Position numbers and translations under genes: made by a program
The notes under the pieces: model-generated
What the model saw: the letters and a program-made list of their open reading frames with translations, nothing else
The model's database searches: none
Told to the model about the DNA's origin: nothing
From: Hymenolepis diminuta
Lineage: Eukaryota > Platyhelminthes > Cestoda > Cyclophyllidea > Hymenolepididae
DNA length: 64,000 nucleotides
NCBI GenBank assembly: GCA_900708905.1
Contig: CAADRB010000037.1
Location: 803,188-867,187 of the forward strand
Direction of reading: 5' to 3'
Shown: one piece after another, positions 26,501-37,953 of the stretch
How positions within the stretch are numbered: the first letter of the stretch is position 1
How the letters are laid out: each line of letters opens with the position of its first letter

Positions 26501-29500
26501 TTGTAAGATTCATTTGATAACTTACTGTAATTCCTACTTCTATTCGATTCCCTTCCTTTAAACTAAACTGGGCTACTTTACGGCTCATTGAGTTTAAATG
26601 CCTTCTCAGGATGTATATTTTGATAATAAACCGGGGTTATTTCCAAAAAAAGTTGGTTATTTAAATTAATTAAGCTGTAAGGCTGCCCACTATTACTAAA
26701 ACTTTCCACTAGAGAGGATTCGGGTAATAATAATCGAAAAATCGACTCACCTCAGTCATTGCAAAAGCAACATTTTCTTCCCCTTGCTCAGAAATTTTCT
26801 GTTTCTCCGCCTCAGCTGACATTAGATCCGCCTGACATCCAGCCAGCTGACCACGCGAAGTCTCCAACTGACCGGTAATACGCACCTTCACCGCTTCCAA
26901 ACGCTTGAACTCAGAATTTAGAGTATTCACTCCTTGAAATTCCTTTTCCAACTGGAAAACAAAAGAAAAGAAAGCTTTATGAAAGTGAATCAATGACTAT
27001 TTCAGTAGTGAAAACGGAAAAATCCCCGGAATATGGATCACATTATTACCCAACCAAGTGACTCTAAGGTGAAATTTATCTGGCGAAAAACCAGACACAC
27101 TTATATAAACTGAAATTCGAGGCACTACTGATGATATGTTTGTCGATAATCATAATGTTGGCGGCCTTTCTAATTGATAATACTCAATGTATGTCCTATA
27201 TATTTACTGTCAAATTAGATTACCATCTTTGCCTGGTCGTTAACCACGATTTAATCACTATAATTTCTAAACAGACGTGTTCATTTATTCTCCGGAATTT
27301 TGAGTGGGATATTTGGAAAATTGCAGATAAAGTGGGTCATTAACCAACCCACGTTTTCCGCTAGCAACTTAAAACTGGGAGAACTCCAATTATTAGTAGG
27401 ACGCTGCTGTCGGAATCCATTGGGCTTGCTGCTGCTCAAGTTATAACAAAAGTGAAAATAGTAATTCAGTACAAGGTGGTTGGAAAGGCCAATTTCTTTC
27501 TTCTTTACCTAGCACCAGGATATAATGGAGATGGAGCCGAGAATCCTCAAACTCACTTTAAGATGGCGATTTTTCAATTCATGCTCCTTGTCAATGGCAC
27601 TTTGTCTTTGCTTTAGGAGCTGTTCCATTTCTGTGCGTAGACCTTCAATCTCCGACGACAAGTCCTTACTAAAGAGAATTCAAAGAGTAGACGAAATACA
27701 AACGCAGCCTTACCATTTCGCACGTAAGGATCGACGTTCTTCCTGCATCTCAGCCACTGGTCTCTGTGCTAAAAGGCAGGATAATACACTTATTTGATAA
27801 TTTGGGTTAGGAAACCTTCATCGGGTTATTTTACCAATTGACTGACTGCCTTTAAACATACATGCGCATTTTCACAATTTTTGCTCCGTGTGTTGCAAAC
27901 TCTCACTGAAAAAACAGGCCGAATTTCTTATCTCCGATCATTTAACCCATCAGTTCAACCGATCTTATCTTTTCTGCCTCACCCCCAGACCTAGTCTGGT
28001 AGTCAACCAGTTAATAGAATAGTTTAAATCAATCTTGCTCAAACTATTTCCACCTTCAGAGCACAAATTTATCAGTATTCATTTGGCGAGACTAAAGTAA
28101 CATGTCCAAAAGGCCTTATGATTGAGGAATGAGCGTCAAATTGACATTAAATAAACCTCATATATTTTACCAGAGTAGATCTACTTACTTGATCCACTAT
28201 GAGAGACTTTGTAGGTATCTAGAGATCGATTCATATCAGCAATCTCTCGTTCTGTCTTCTCGATGACAGCCATATCACCTTGTAACTTTCTGGCCACTGA
28301 CTCCTTCATCTGAATGTCATCCAATTTTGATGTTTCCTGAAAATGGAAAGAAGTCGGAAATGACTTAGTAGGTTGTTCCTACCAATTTAGTCAAGTACGC
28401 AAAAACTGAATCAATTAATTAGGCTGCCAGGTTACCAAATGGAAGCAAATACAACAAAAATAAAGAAAATTCTAGTACATTTTCAGCAAAAATTTGCCTC
28501 TAAAAATCATGATTGTTGGGTAAGTAAATTCAGTCACTCTCTCCATCACTTAATTGACCTTCACCTAATATGGGTTGATATTGTCTCGAACCGTTACGCA
28601 TTCGGCCCCATGTTTCATTATAACTTTTCCTTACCGTGAGAAGCAAATAAAACAAAGTGGAGATAGAAGTTTCGAAGATAGTAAAAGGGGTCAATTCAAG
28701 TTCAATTCTACTCTAATTTCGAATAGTTTAATGACATCCCCTTCAATATCTAATAGATGTTCGGTGTCCCATTCAAACAAGTTCGATTTCATCCGATTTA
28801 CGTTTGATGAGAGCCTAAATGTATCTTCACCTTGATAACCAATTAAGAAAAAAACTGTGATAGCTCATTTATGTAGTCGACGGCAGGAGTTGGACTCATT
28901 AATTTTATAGCCACTGTGATGTAATCTATCTCTAACTATCCATATCTAAACTCTACAAGGACAGAAAAAAGGCAAGATACTGTCTCCTTCTGTCATTTCT
29001 GCTCGAGCACCGGCAGACAATGCCAAGAGTATATGGTTTGTCGTAGGATTATCAATAAATATCCATGCTTATCTGCCATTCTTATCAGAGATATGATATA
29101 ATAAAAAACTGCCAACGATCTAGTAGTGATATGAATTTCCAGTTAATCATGATGAAGACTTCCACTGTCAAAAATTACCGAAGTGTCTTGTCCTCTTTTC
29201 CACTTTTTTCTATAGAAACACACTTAGTCGCAGTATTACTTCACTGGGTAAGATATAAGTATCCAAAACTATCCATAACGCAGAAAAAACTCACCTTCTC
29301 TATTTGCGATTGTAATTCATCAAGATTCGACTGAAGAGATTTTATCCCCTCCTCCAGTTTTGGTATATCAACTTCCCTCAAATTGGAGAACTCCACGTTC
29401 TTGGGACGAAGTTCAATTATCTTTTCGTGTTGTTTGATTAATTCTTGGAGCTCCCTTCTCTTGGAATCCAACTCTCGAGGAATAGAGACCATACGTCTCT

Positions 29501-32500
29501 CAATCTATAATAAAATTAATTAGAATCGACTAGGTTCTCGCATTTCCTAACCTCTTCTTTCAGATCAACGTAATCCTGTTCTTTGCTAAAACCCCGATGA
29601 CACAGTGGACAATCAGATTCTTGAGCCATTCGGTCGCGGAACTTTTTCCAAAGGTGAAGACTACCCTCCTCTGTTGCACAGTCGCTAAAATCAACACAAA
29701 CACTATGTATAAGTAAATTGTTTGAGAAATAATATTTCATGAAGGATTCCCATTTCCCCTGATTTCTAAAAGATGTTTAGTTGAAAACATCAAGTGTATA
29801 CACCAAGGAGAATGTTTAGAGATTGCTTAAGCGACTGGTAGCATTCAGAAATAGTAATAGTAATAAATACAAGCTAAGCTGCGAATGAAATCTAACTAGA
29901 CGACCACTAAGATAAAATATAGGTGCTGACGCTCAGAAACATACGGAAAGGAAGAAGTCCTCCATTTTAAATAACGGTTTCTATCAGGAAAATAAGTACA
30001 TACGTAGATTGATCTGGATTCGTGCAAAAATGAGCTTAAAAATGCTGAGTGGTACAAAATAGTGGAAATCCAAAAATCGATAAATTAGTGCACGGGAGAT
30101 GATTATTCATAAAATTATATAACTTGTTGTCCGACACATAGAAGACTGGGACACAGTAGGTCAATCATACTTAAATTTAAGAGGTAAAACAGTGAGATAC
30201 TGAAAAGTTTGTAGCGGATGCTACATCAATAAGCCTTTTTGCTACAGCTATGTAATCCTCCTAAGCAGTCCGGATAGCGTCTAGCAGAATCCTCTATTAT
30301 AAATTTGCTCCCGAAGTAGCGAGAACAAGAAAGGTGTTGAGTAGAGAGGGTTTACTGATCCGTAAGCGATGAGATAGTAAGAATTTTAAGCGAACAGAGC
30401 TCCTTATGAGTCGCTGTCCACGAGCTCGGTCCTTAAATACAAACCACGCTAAGCTGCAGGGATACTGATTGCTGATTGGCTGAGGAGGCTTCTGCACGCG
30501 AATTCCACAAGTTACAGAATAAAGAACATCTGGAGAGCGACAATAATAAAAGAACACAAATGTGAAAACTATTTCGAATTAAAAGTAATTTCGCAATACC
30601 AAAGACAAAAGTTAATTAGATTCACACAATTTCTTCCTCCCTCCTAATTATGTTCCATGTACTTCTTTATCAAGACAGAAAAACAGATCTACTCATCATT
30701 ATAAGAAAAAATATCACTATTTGCTAAAGAGTGAATCAACACTCAAAAACCAAAATTCCACATTGATTCACCACAAATTATGGTGGTTATTTAGAAGAAA
30801 TTGACAAAATACGCACCTTTCTAGCTGTTTTTTCTTAATCATTAAAGCGTCCAAACTGCGATCCAGATTTACACTGCCGCATGTTGAAATGAGGCTTTCT
30901 TCAATCTTTCTCATAGTATCCTGCTTTTCACGCAACTGTTTCCTAGAGAAGAGAAAAAATTTAATTAAAACAGACTACTTATATTTACTCTAGTACCACA
31001 GTATATCGTACCTCTGGAAAGAAATTTCTGTTTCCAATTTCGAGAGTTCTTTCTGCAATTCATTAAGGCTCCTTTGAGCAATCTTCGAATCGGACAACAA
31101 TGCTTCAAATCGATTATTGAATTCAAAAGCAAGACTATTTGCAGACCGTCCACCTTCGACACAAACTTGGGGGATAGTTTCACCAGCAAAAATGAGTTCA
31201 AGTTGGTCTAAATGACGACTTCGACTAAAATTAACAATAAGGAGAACAGGAGAGTCATATCAATTTAAAATTAACCCACAGCTTTTTAGCTGTTTCGATG
31301 GCGTTCTTTCGATCATTTTCCAAAGTAATACGTTTCTGATTGACCATTGCGTTCTGCTGTGCCTTGTCAATTTGGCCACTATAACAGGGGATCCAGTTAA
31401 AAGCGAGATAAGACACTTACTCTAGAGATGCAATTTGATCTTCATAGGAATTGCGTTCAGCTTGGGCTCTTTCAGTCGATTTCTTTATTTCTAATTCTCT
31501 TTTAGAAGATTCCAGCAATTCTCGAGCACTTGTCTGAGTGAAACAAGAAAGAAGCAATTTAACGAATTTGCATTAACCAGATTAAATGTTCAAATTGAGT
31601 TCATTCCTGAAAAAGAACTAGGGAACGTTATATTTATGATGATTTGGTTAAAAGACACCAATAGTTAACAAAAGTCAACAGGTAAAGGTAATAATAAAAA
31701 CTAAGGAGGCACAAAGGCATGAGTAAGGAAAATTAAACAGGGCACTAAGGAAGCCTTTGGCGAGACTGTCCCCATCATAGCTGAAAGCATAACAACACAG
31801 TTAATTTCCGTCTGTGAGAAATCCAATCTCGGAGTAATTCACACTAGGACAGTGAAATATAATGTTGGTATTTGCAATGGGATACTCCCAGAAAACGAAA
31901 AGGTTCCTCAAATAATGGCTCAAGTCTCCTACCATATTTCCCAACGCTACCTCTAATGCAATGCAAGTAATTTTCTTATCAAGCGTTCAGATCTAATTCA
32001 AACTCAAGCTCACCTATAATTATCTCACAGTAAGACATTTTTCTGCCCAAACTCAAAATAATTTGTTTTTAACACTCAAATAGAGTACATAAGTGATATC
32101 ACTAAGTCCCTCTGAGTGAAGAGATCAATTTCCTCCATTCCATTGTTGATTAGTCACTTAAATCATTGGATGCTTATAGGTGGATTTCGATCTCTTAACC
32201 TCTAACTTGATAAAAATGAAATTGGTCATTTTGACTACCAGTAAGTATGGCGACTAATAATTAACAACAGAAATAGACTTACAGCTTCGTCCAATTTCTT
32301 CTTGACATCTTCTAGTTCACCACTTGCGGAAGCAGCTCGTTTCAACTTGTCGTCAATAACATTTAGTTCCCGGTCGGTCTCTGACTGCAAGTAGAAGGAA
32401 TATTCTTGAGAATTACCGTTGAAATTAAAATAAGAGAGAAAACGGATAATCTTACTAAAGTGGATTCCTGACTGCTGATTGACTGTTGAACTCGAACCAA

Positions 32501-35500
32501 GGCCGATCGAGCTTCATCAATTTTTGTCTGAGCTTTCTTGCCATCAGATTCCAAAGCAGCCTAAAGAACAAATACTATTTCGATTTACACTCTTACCTTG
32601 GCCTCGTTGAACTGCTTTTCAGCATTCTCAATAACAACCCCAAGACGTTTTTTCACAGTTTCAACATCAGAGGCAGATAGTTCTTGCCCATTAGCGAACT
32701 TACTAGATATATCTGAAATAGCCGGGAGATAATTTTAACCGCACTTAATTACAACTTACCTGTTAACTCCATTTCTACGGCCATTTTACCTAAGACCTCA
32801 TTCCTCTTCTTTAAAGCTTCATCCAGTCGCTAAAATAACAGGAAACTAGACGGAGTCATCGACTATGAACATACCTGAACCTCCATACTCAAACAGGTTT
32901 TGCGGACGATGAGCTCAGCCTTGGTTTGATCATTAGCTTCAATCGATGATCGAGTCTGTTTCAAATCCATCTCATTCCTGGTTAGGGATCTCTGCCATTC
33001 ACCCAGCTGTTCGTCCGCCTTCTCAATGGCCTCTTTAAGTTCTTCATCACTGCCTAACCAAATAATAATAAATAACCAAATGGAGAAAATTGAACCTACC
33101 CTCAAATTTGTTGATGATTTTGTTGTTTAATTCCCTGAGACTTTCCTCGAGATTTCGCTTCTGTTCGGACAGGGATTCTAGCAAGAAGAAAAGGACTCAA
33201 AATTAATTGGTACAATTCCAAAGCCTAACTATTACTAATTAACGATTCTCTAGCGATGAAAATGGGATTGGCAACACTACTTAACCTAGTAATTTTGTTG
33301 ATGGAGAATGAGTTAGAACTGGAAAATAAAATAGATGACTAAAAATTCAAACCTTCTGACGCTGTCAATAATCTTCAACGTTAGGCTCCAGCTGAACGTA
33401 ATAATAATCGAACACTTATTTACGAAGTTAAAATACATTCTCCTACTCAGGCAAGCAAATGCATAGTTTTACTTGCCACTTACTTCAAACATTATGAGGC
33501 TCAACTCGCTGTAACCTTCAAAATGTAACACCATTACAACTAAACTACCAGATATATGCTTACATTAGAATTAGGAGTGGCATTCTGCTATAAATTAAAA
33601 CGTCAAAAAGCACTAAGAAACGTGTGTATTTATGCTACACACACACGTCTATCACGTGTCGGATCCTACGCTTTCCTCTCATTTTCTCCGTCCCTCATCT
33701 CTCTTTTACCCTCTTGAATCCTCATGATGAACTGCTGTATATCATTGCTAGCTGCCAGCCATAAGTTTCGCTCCAAGTTAAATCTATACCCGTATAAAGG
33801 TTTGATTAATGCAACCACAGGCGTTTACAAAACACGTGTTCGACAAGAAAGGAAGAAAGGGAAATTTTACTGTTGAATTCATCAATGGAATTTGGTCCTC
33901 ATGATTGTACTACAACCACAACTGCAAGGTGTGCGTAAAAGGGAAGCTATCTGCGTGAAGTTTCACTTTCATCGACTTTTCGCCAATGAAATCGAAATGC
34001 CGATAATGATACTGGCAGATTAATCACTTCAAACCCGAAGGTGGTCTGCCAATTGATGGACTTCATCTTCCAATAGAAAAATGCAATAAGATTTATGAGA
34101 AAAAAAGAACGACTATGAAATCACACAAGGAAGCACATTATCCGTATTTTCCATACGAAGATGTCGATGAGATCGATTTTAAAATTGATAAAGTAGAAAC
34201 CTAGCGAGTTATAAGCTTTCCTGATTCCTTAATTATCATCTCCCGACCTTATTTGCTCTTTGTTTTAAACTGAACCATCTTTTTGCCCCCACTTGTTTAT
34301 AATTTTTCCATTTTTTGCCTATTTATAGTCAATAATAAGTATTTCTCCATATGTAAAGTTATGAACACTGAGTGTTGGCCGACTATCAATACATCGCATT
34401 TATTCCATAACATTAAAATCAAAGGAACTTACTCGCATTAGCTTGGTAGTCAACCAATTCCTTGTATCTCCTACGGTAAAGAGTTAATTGAACCTGCAAA
34501 AAAGATACAGAGATTCAAAGATTCTCGTCAATTTGAATAAAATGGAGGGTGTTAAATACTCACACATATAGGGTCAAGCTCCTCATTCACTTTTGAGAGT
34601 TCCCTCATTTTGTCCTCTAAATCGTGCTCCTTGTCAACCTTTTGATGTCGAACCTAGGAAGCAAAAAATAATAACATTATTGCTTTTATTAAATGCAATC
34701 TTAAATCCTCAATTTAATACTCCTCTGTCATTTTTCCTTTGAAATTTAATCTTAATTTCAAATAACTATAAAGTTATCTATACAGTTCACTATACAAGAG
34801 TTAACTGATTGAAAAGTCATAAGGTTAGGAAGCCAGTTTCCGAAATACAAAGAGGTCAAAAAACAACAGAATATATGCTCAAAAATATGCAGAATTCATG
34901 AAGAAAAGTTGGCATGTTAAAACAAGTAATGTTAGTATCACTAATGCAACAAATAAGTGTATAAGCCATTTTAAAGGAACATTAAACTAACCTGGTTTGC
35001 TTCATCCTTAGATCGAATTAAGTATTTCAACTCACTACGACATCCTTTTGCCTTGTTCTCCTACAACATCAAACAAATGTATAAGCGGAAGTTACTCAGA
35101 ATGAGTTGACCTGCATTGAGTTACAGCACTGACCAGTTCAGTTTTGGATTTGCGAAGAGCATCGAGTGCCTTAACGTAGCGAGAAGATGCAAAAAGATCA
35201 TCAAAACGTTCTTTAACTGACTTAGCTTCCTGCAATGGCCTATATTGAGAAAAATAAGTTCCTTAAAAGGAAATATCTCACCAATTAGATTCCTCTTGAT
35301 GGCAAAAGATTACGTTCTCAAAGACAGCTTTTGAGGCTCCCAAACTATTAACCATCTAAAAATTCATTGATAAATTTAAAATTACCTCTGTATCCATTTC
35401 ACTGACACGCATGCTTCTACTAGTTATCTTCCCATCTGAGGTTACTCTTTTAATCGCACCATCAAGAGTCTTTAGACTAGGACCTTTTGCCTAAGCAAAA

Positions 35501-35882
35501 ACACAAAAATAAAAAAATAGCACTTAAAAATACCGTTCCACGTTGGGTAGCGACCAGATTTCTAGCAGCGATCATTGAACAATTGCGAACATCTCTGGCT
35601 TTGAGAGCAACCTTAGCTTTAACTTCAACAGAACCCGTCAGTTTGGGGTCATGAATAAATGATGCTCCAGTCTTAGCACCAGGAGGTAATTCGCCAGTCA
35701 CGGCATACTTTAGACATTCAATGATTGTCTAAATCGAAAATAAGATCAGAAAATTTTACCGTTTTTCCTGTTCCATTTGGTCCAAGAATCAATGTAACTG
35801 GAGTGGAGAAGGAAATACGTTGCGGATTCTCTGGTCCGAAACTCCGGATTCCCTGTATACTCATTTCCTCCAACTTAGACAT
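17573..35882 (-). CDS. RAD50: RAD50 double-strand break repair ATPase (complete)
   Basis: RAD50 is the SMC-like ATPase of the MRE11-RAD50-NBS1 complex; it tethers and processes DNA ends in the nucleus. The model gives 1339 residues; human RAD50 has about 1312. Exons in gene order: 35760-35882, 35534-35728, 35386-35490, 35282-35355, 35134-35239, 34992-35060, 34564-34653, 34433-34493, 33100-33177, 32875-33053, 32760-32829, 32597-32712, 32456-32560, 32283-32384, 31421-31533, 31280-31378, 31012-31224, 30817-30942, 29552-29684, 29295-29504, 28189-28336, 27714-27768, 27557-27668, 26751-26951, 24056-24268, 22724-22912, 21219-21341, 21063-21115, 20414-20499, 18172-18511, 17573-17705. Visible motifs: Walker A GPNGTGKT (residues 34-41), CHQEESNW, zinc hook CPLC (700-703) between long coiled coils, signature RCSAGQ (about 1245-1250), Walker B LALDEP (1273-1278) and the H-loop ITHDEDF (from 1312). 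An insert of about 24 residues precedes the signature. The TAA end is also a good splice donor (GTAAGT). Confidence 0.96.
18512..20413 (-). other. RAD50 intron, 1.9 kb
   Basis: This intron separates the exon ending YRGN from the exon carrying the signature and Walker B motifs. AT-rich, no second gene or clear repeat recognised; open frames on both strands are short and composition-driven. Confidence 0.6.
22913..24055 (-). other. RAD50 intron with LTR-like pyrimidine-rich segment
   Basis: The intron is 1.1 kb. Segment 23404-23643 (plus strand) is rich in CT repeats, followed by AATAAA near 23570 and about 70 bases of unique sequence. This layout resembles the 3' part of an LTR. No paired copy is visible in the window, so this is only a possibility. 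Confidence 0.3.
24269..26750 (-). other. Largest RAD50 intron, 2.5 kb
   Basis: AT-rich sequence between two coiled-coil exons. Read on both strands, it shows no coding resemblance, RNA gene or repeat that I can support. Confidence 0.6.
29600..29611 (-). other. RAD50: RAD50 zinc hook CPLC
   Basis: The CxxC motif (Cys700, Cys703) sits in the middle of the coiled-coil region. In RAD50 two such hooks bind one zinc ion and join two complexes. Both cysteines are present, so dimerisation through the hook should be intact. Confidence 0.95.
30240..30560 (-). mobile_element. LTR/TRIM-like or promoter-like segment in a RAD50 intron
   Basis: It lies in the 1.13 kb intron 29685-30816 and is richer in G and C than its flanks. 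On the minus strand it has a CCAAT box (30475-30479), then TATTTAA (30433-30439) about 36 bases further on, as in a Pol II promoter or the U3/R part of an LTR. An 86-codon open frame crosses it but has no recognisable protein. Miniature LTR elements (TRIMs) are known in taeniid tapeworms. Identity here is inference. Confidence 0.3.
33178..34432 (-). other. RAD50 intron, 1.26 kb, with hairpin and E-box palindromes
   Basis: It contains a GT-rich/AC-rich inverted repeat around 33620-33648 and CACGTG cores near 33655 and 33832. The second core lies within a longer palindrome. No coding exon is needed here, because phases join across the intron. Confidence 0.5.
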
Positions 35883-35897
35883 AGTTGATTAGAAACA

Positions 35898-35899
35898 CT
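35898..35899 (-). promoter_or_regulatory. Candidate trans-splice acceptor of RAD50
   Basis: On the minus strand a T-rich tract (about 35903-35920) ends in TTTTAG, 15 bases before the RAD50 ATG. A 3' splice site this close to the start suggests spliced-leader addition or a short 5' UTR exon further upstream. Confidence 0.45.
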
Positions 35900-37927
35900 A
35901 AAATCGCACAAAGAAAAAAATTGTCATAATACTATTATGAAGGCAAATAACATGCACGCAAAAAGTCAATAAGGACAAAACTAACGATTTTTATTTAGTC
36001 GAAGAAACAAACTCTTCAAAGCGATATAAAAACCGTCAAATCCCAAGGAAATCGTATTAGAATAACGAGGCACCGTCCTTGAAGGACAAATTTGATCGAC
36101 TTAGTTGTTGTGTGATAATAATAAAAATATTTAATAGAAATAAATTTCACAGTCATAAGATTGCTGAAAAGCATCATAGTAAAGTGATAAATCCCTTAAA
36201 GTCACTTTTGTCTGGCATCAATTTTGAAAATAAAGCCATGATGCTTAAATTATATATTCTGACTTATCAGTCACATATCTCCAACACACCTCTCGAAAAA
36301 CGTTCAGGAATGAGATAAAATTTAAAAATTTTAGTTTTGGACATGATACGAGATTTTAATTAACATAAACTATCAAAAACAAATTCGACATCGGCATTAA
36401 AAACAAATGATTTTGAAATATTCACGGTAGAGATTCGTTCGCTGCTGCTTACACTAAGACTTCATAATCGATATCTATAAAACACTTCTTTTGTGTTAAA
36501 ATATAAGTGACAAGAAATCGGATTCTATTCGCTACAACAGAAGTGGCATTTTATTATTATCATTATTATAATGCCTAAGACACCTGAGAGTAATATCTGT
36601 CAAAGTCTTCTCCTCTCCCCTCCTCCCCCCCCCCCACACACTACGTGGAAGAGATGGAAGGAAGTGTTGGGAGTAGATAGTGTGTGTATCATAGCTCACT
36701 GGAAAGTGATAAACAGCAAGAATAAGTGTAAAGAAGTGTCGGCATCATAGTCAAATCAAAACGGATAATTCTCGCTAGGAATCCATAATAAGTGTTTGAA
36801 ACTCGATTAAAGTCACGATAATAATGCACAATCACTGCAACAAATAATTTGAAATTAAGAACAAGGAAGCTACCAGAAGCCGATTAATATGTATATCCAC
36901 TGCGTGGAGTCCTGATGTGTCGATTTCGGGTATTTAAAATTTTCTCTTTTGAGAAGTACGCATACAATAGATGAGTTCATTTACACAGCATTTGGAATAA
37001 ATAATGATCCGCATGTAGGACCACTAAAATTTAAACCTAACCTTCAGGCGTAACAGCATCTGGTGAAATTTCAATTAATACCTTTCACCACATCTTCAAT
37101 TGATTCAATTCATATATCATCATATGTTTTCTTCAAAAATCTGTCTTGCAAGATTCGAGTTCATGGCCACCCATTCTCCATATTTTAATCTCTTCCTCTG
37201 TTTAACCTTCTAATCCAATTATTAGTGTTCAAAATATTATTTACCTCCAATAAAACAGGGGTATTTACACACACATCTGGTCTTGGAAATGATATTGTAA
37301 AAATATTATCTTGAGACAGCATAATCAAAATAATTGCAATATTAGTTTAGATAATAGTTGAGGCGGGGAAAGCAATTATTATTTCTTCTAGTCCTTTTAT
37401 AACTGAATATTTTCTTGTTATCATAACTGATCTCTTTAAAATATATCAAAAAGAGTATTATTAATAGTCACAGATCATTCTGTTTGAACAACATTCGGTA
37501 GTCTCTTTAAAATTTTATTTACTTGAGAACTATATTCTCAAGAATTATAGGCGTTCCTGTAGTGTTTATACACATCAATTTAAATGTTAATGACCTATCG
37601 GCACCTGTGGTCATTTTCATTCCGTAGACTTTTGATATTCGTTATAGTAATGTTGAAACAGTCTTTCGGAAGATTTGTATAATTTGATTATTGAAACTAG
37701 GTTAGTTTGAGTTTTCCTCACAGTTCTATTTAAATTTCTTTTGCAAGTATACTATTATTGGCATTATGCCAATAGTGCATTTGAATCGGATTCACTAGAA
37801 ACAGTTCAGTAATTAATACAATATGGACAGTTTTAGTATCTGTTCTGAAGATTTATTTTGAATGTATTCGCGCTTCCTGTTGAAGATTTTCTCCTATTTG
37901 ACTAACATTGCCTTTTTCCGGTATTTT

Positions 37928-37929
37928 AG
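37928..37929 (+). promoter_or_regulatory. Candidate trans-splice acceptor of MAN1B1
   Basis: A T-rich tract (about 37909-37927) ends in TTTTAG, leaving a 24-base leader before the ATG at 37954. It is arranged like the RAD50 site on the opposite strand. Confidence 0.45.
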
Positions 37930-37953
37930 TATTAAAATCCCTCATCTCTGGTG

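Larger units (their letters stand above)
35883..37953. promoter_or_regulatory. Divergent intergenic region between RAD50 and MAN1B1
   Basis: About 2.07 kb separates the two start codons, so promoters of both genes should lie here. It contains a pyrimidine and poly(C) tract (36610-36640) followed by GT-rich sequence. I cannot point to a convincing TATA box. No open frame looks like a gene. Confidence 0.5.

Noticed and set aside
30297..30557. 86-codon minus-strand frame as a RAD50 exon or a gene
   Set aside because: No resemblance to RAD50 or to any family I know, and the flanking exons already join in phase. It is kept only as a possible repeat.
30965..31201. 78-codon minus-strand open frame as a gene
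   Set aside because: It is a shifted reading of the RAD50 exon 31012-31224, whose correct frame is coiled-coil sequence joined in phase on both sides.
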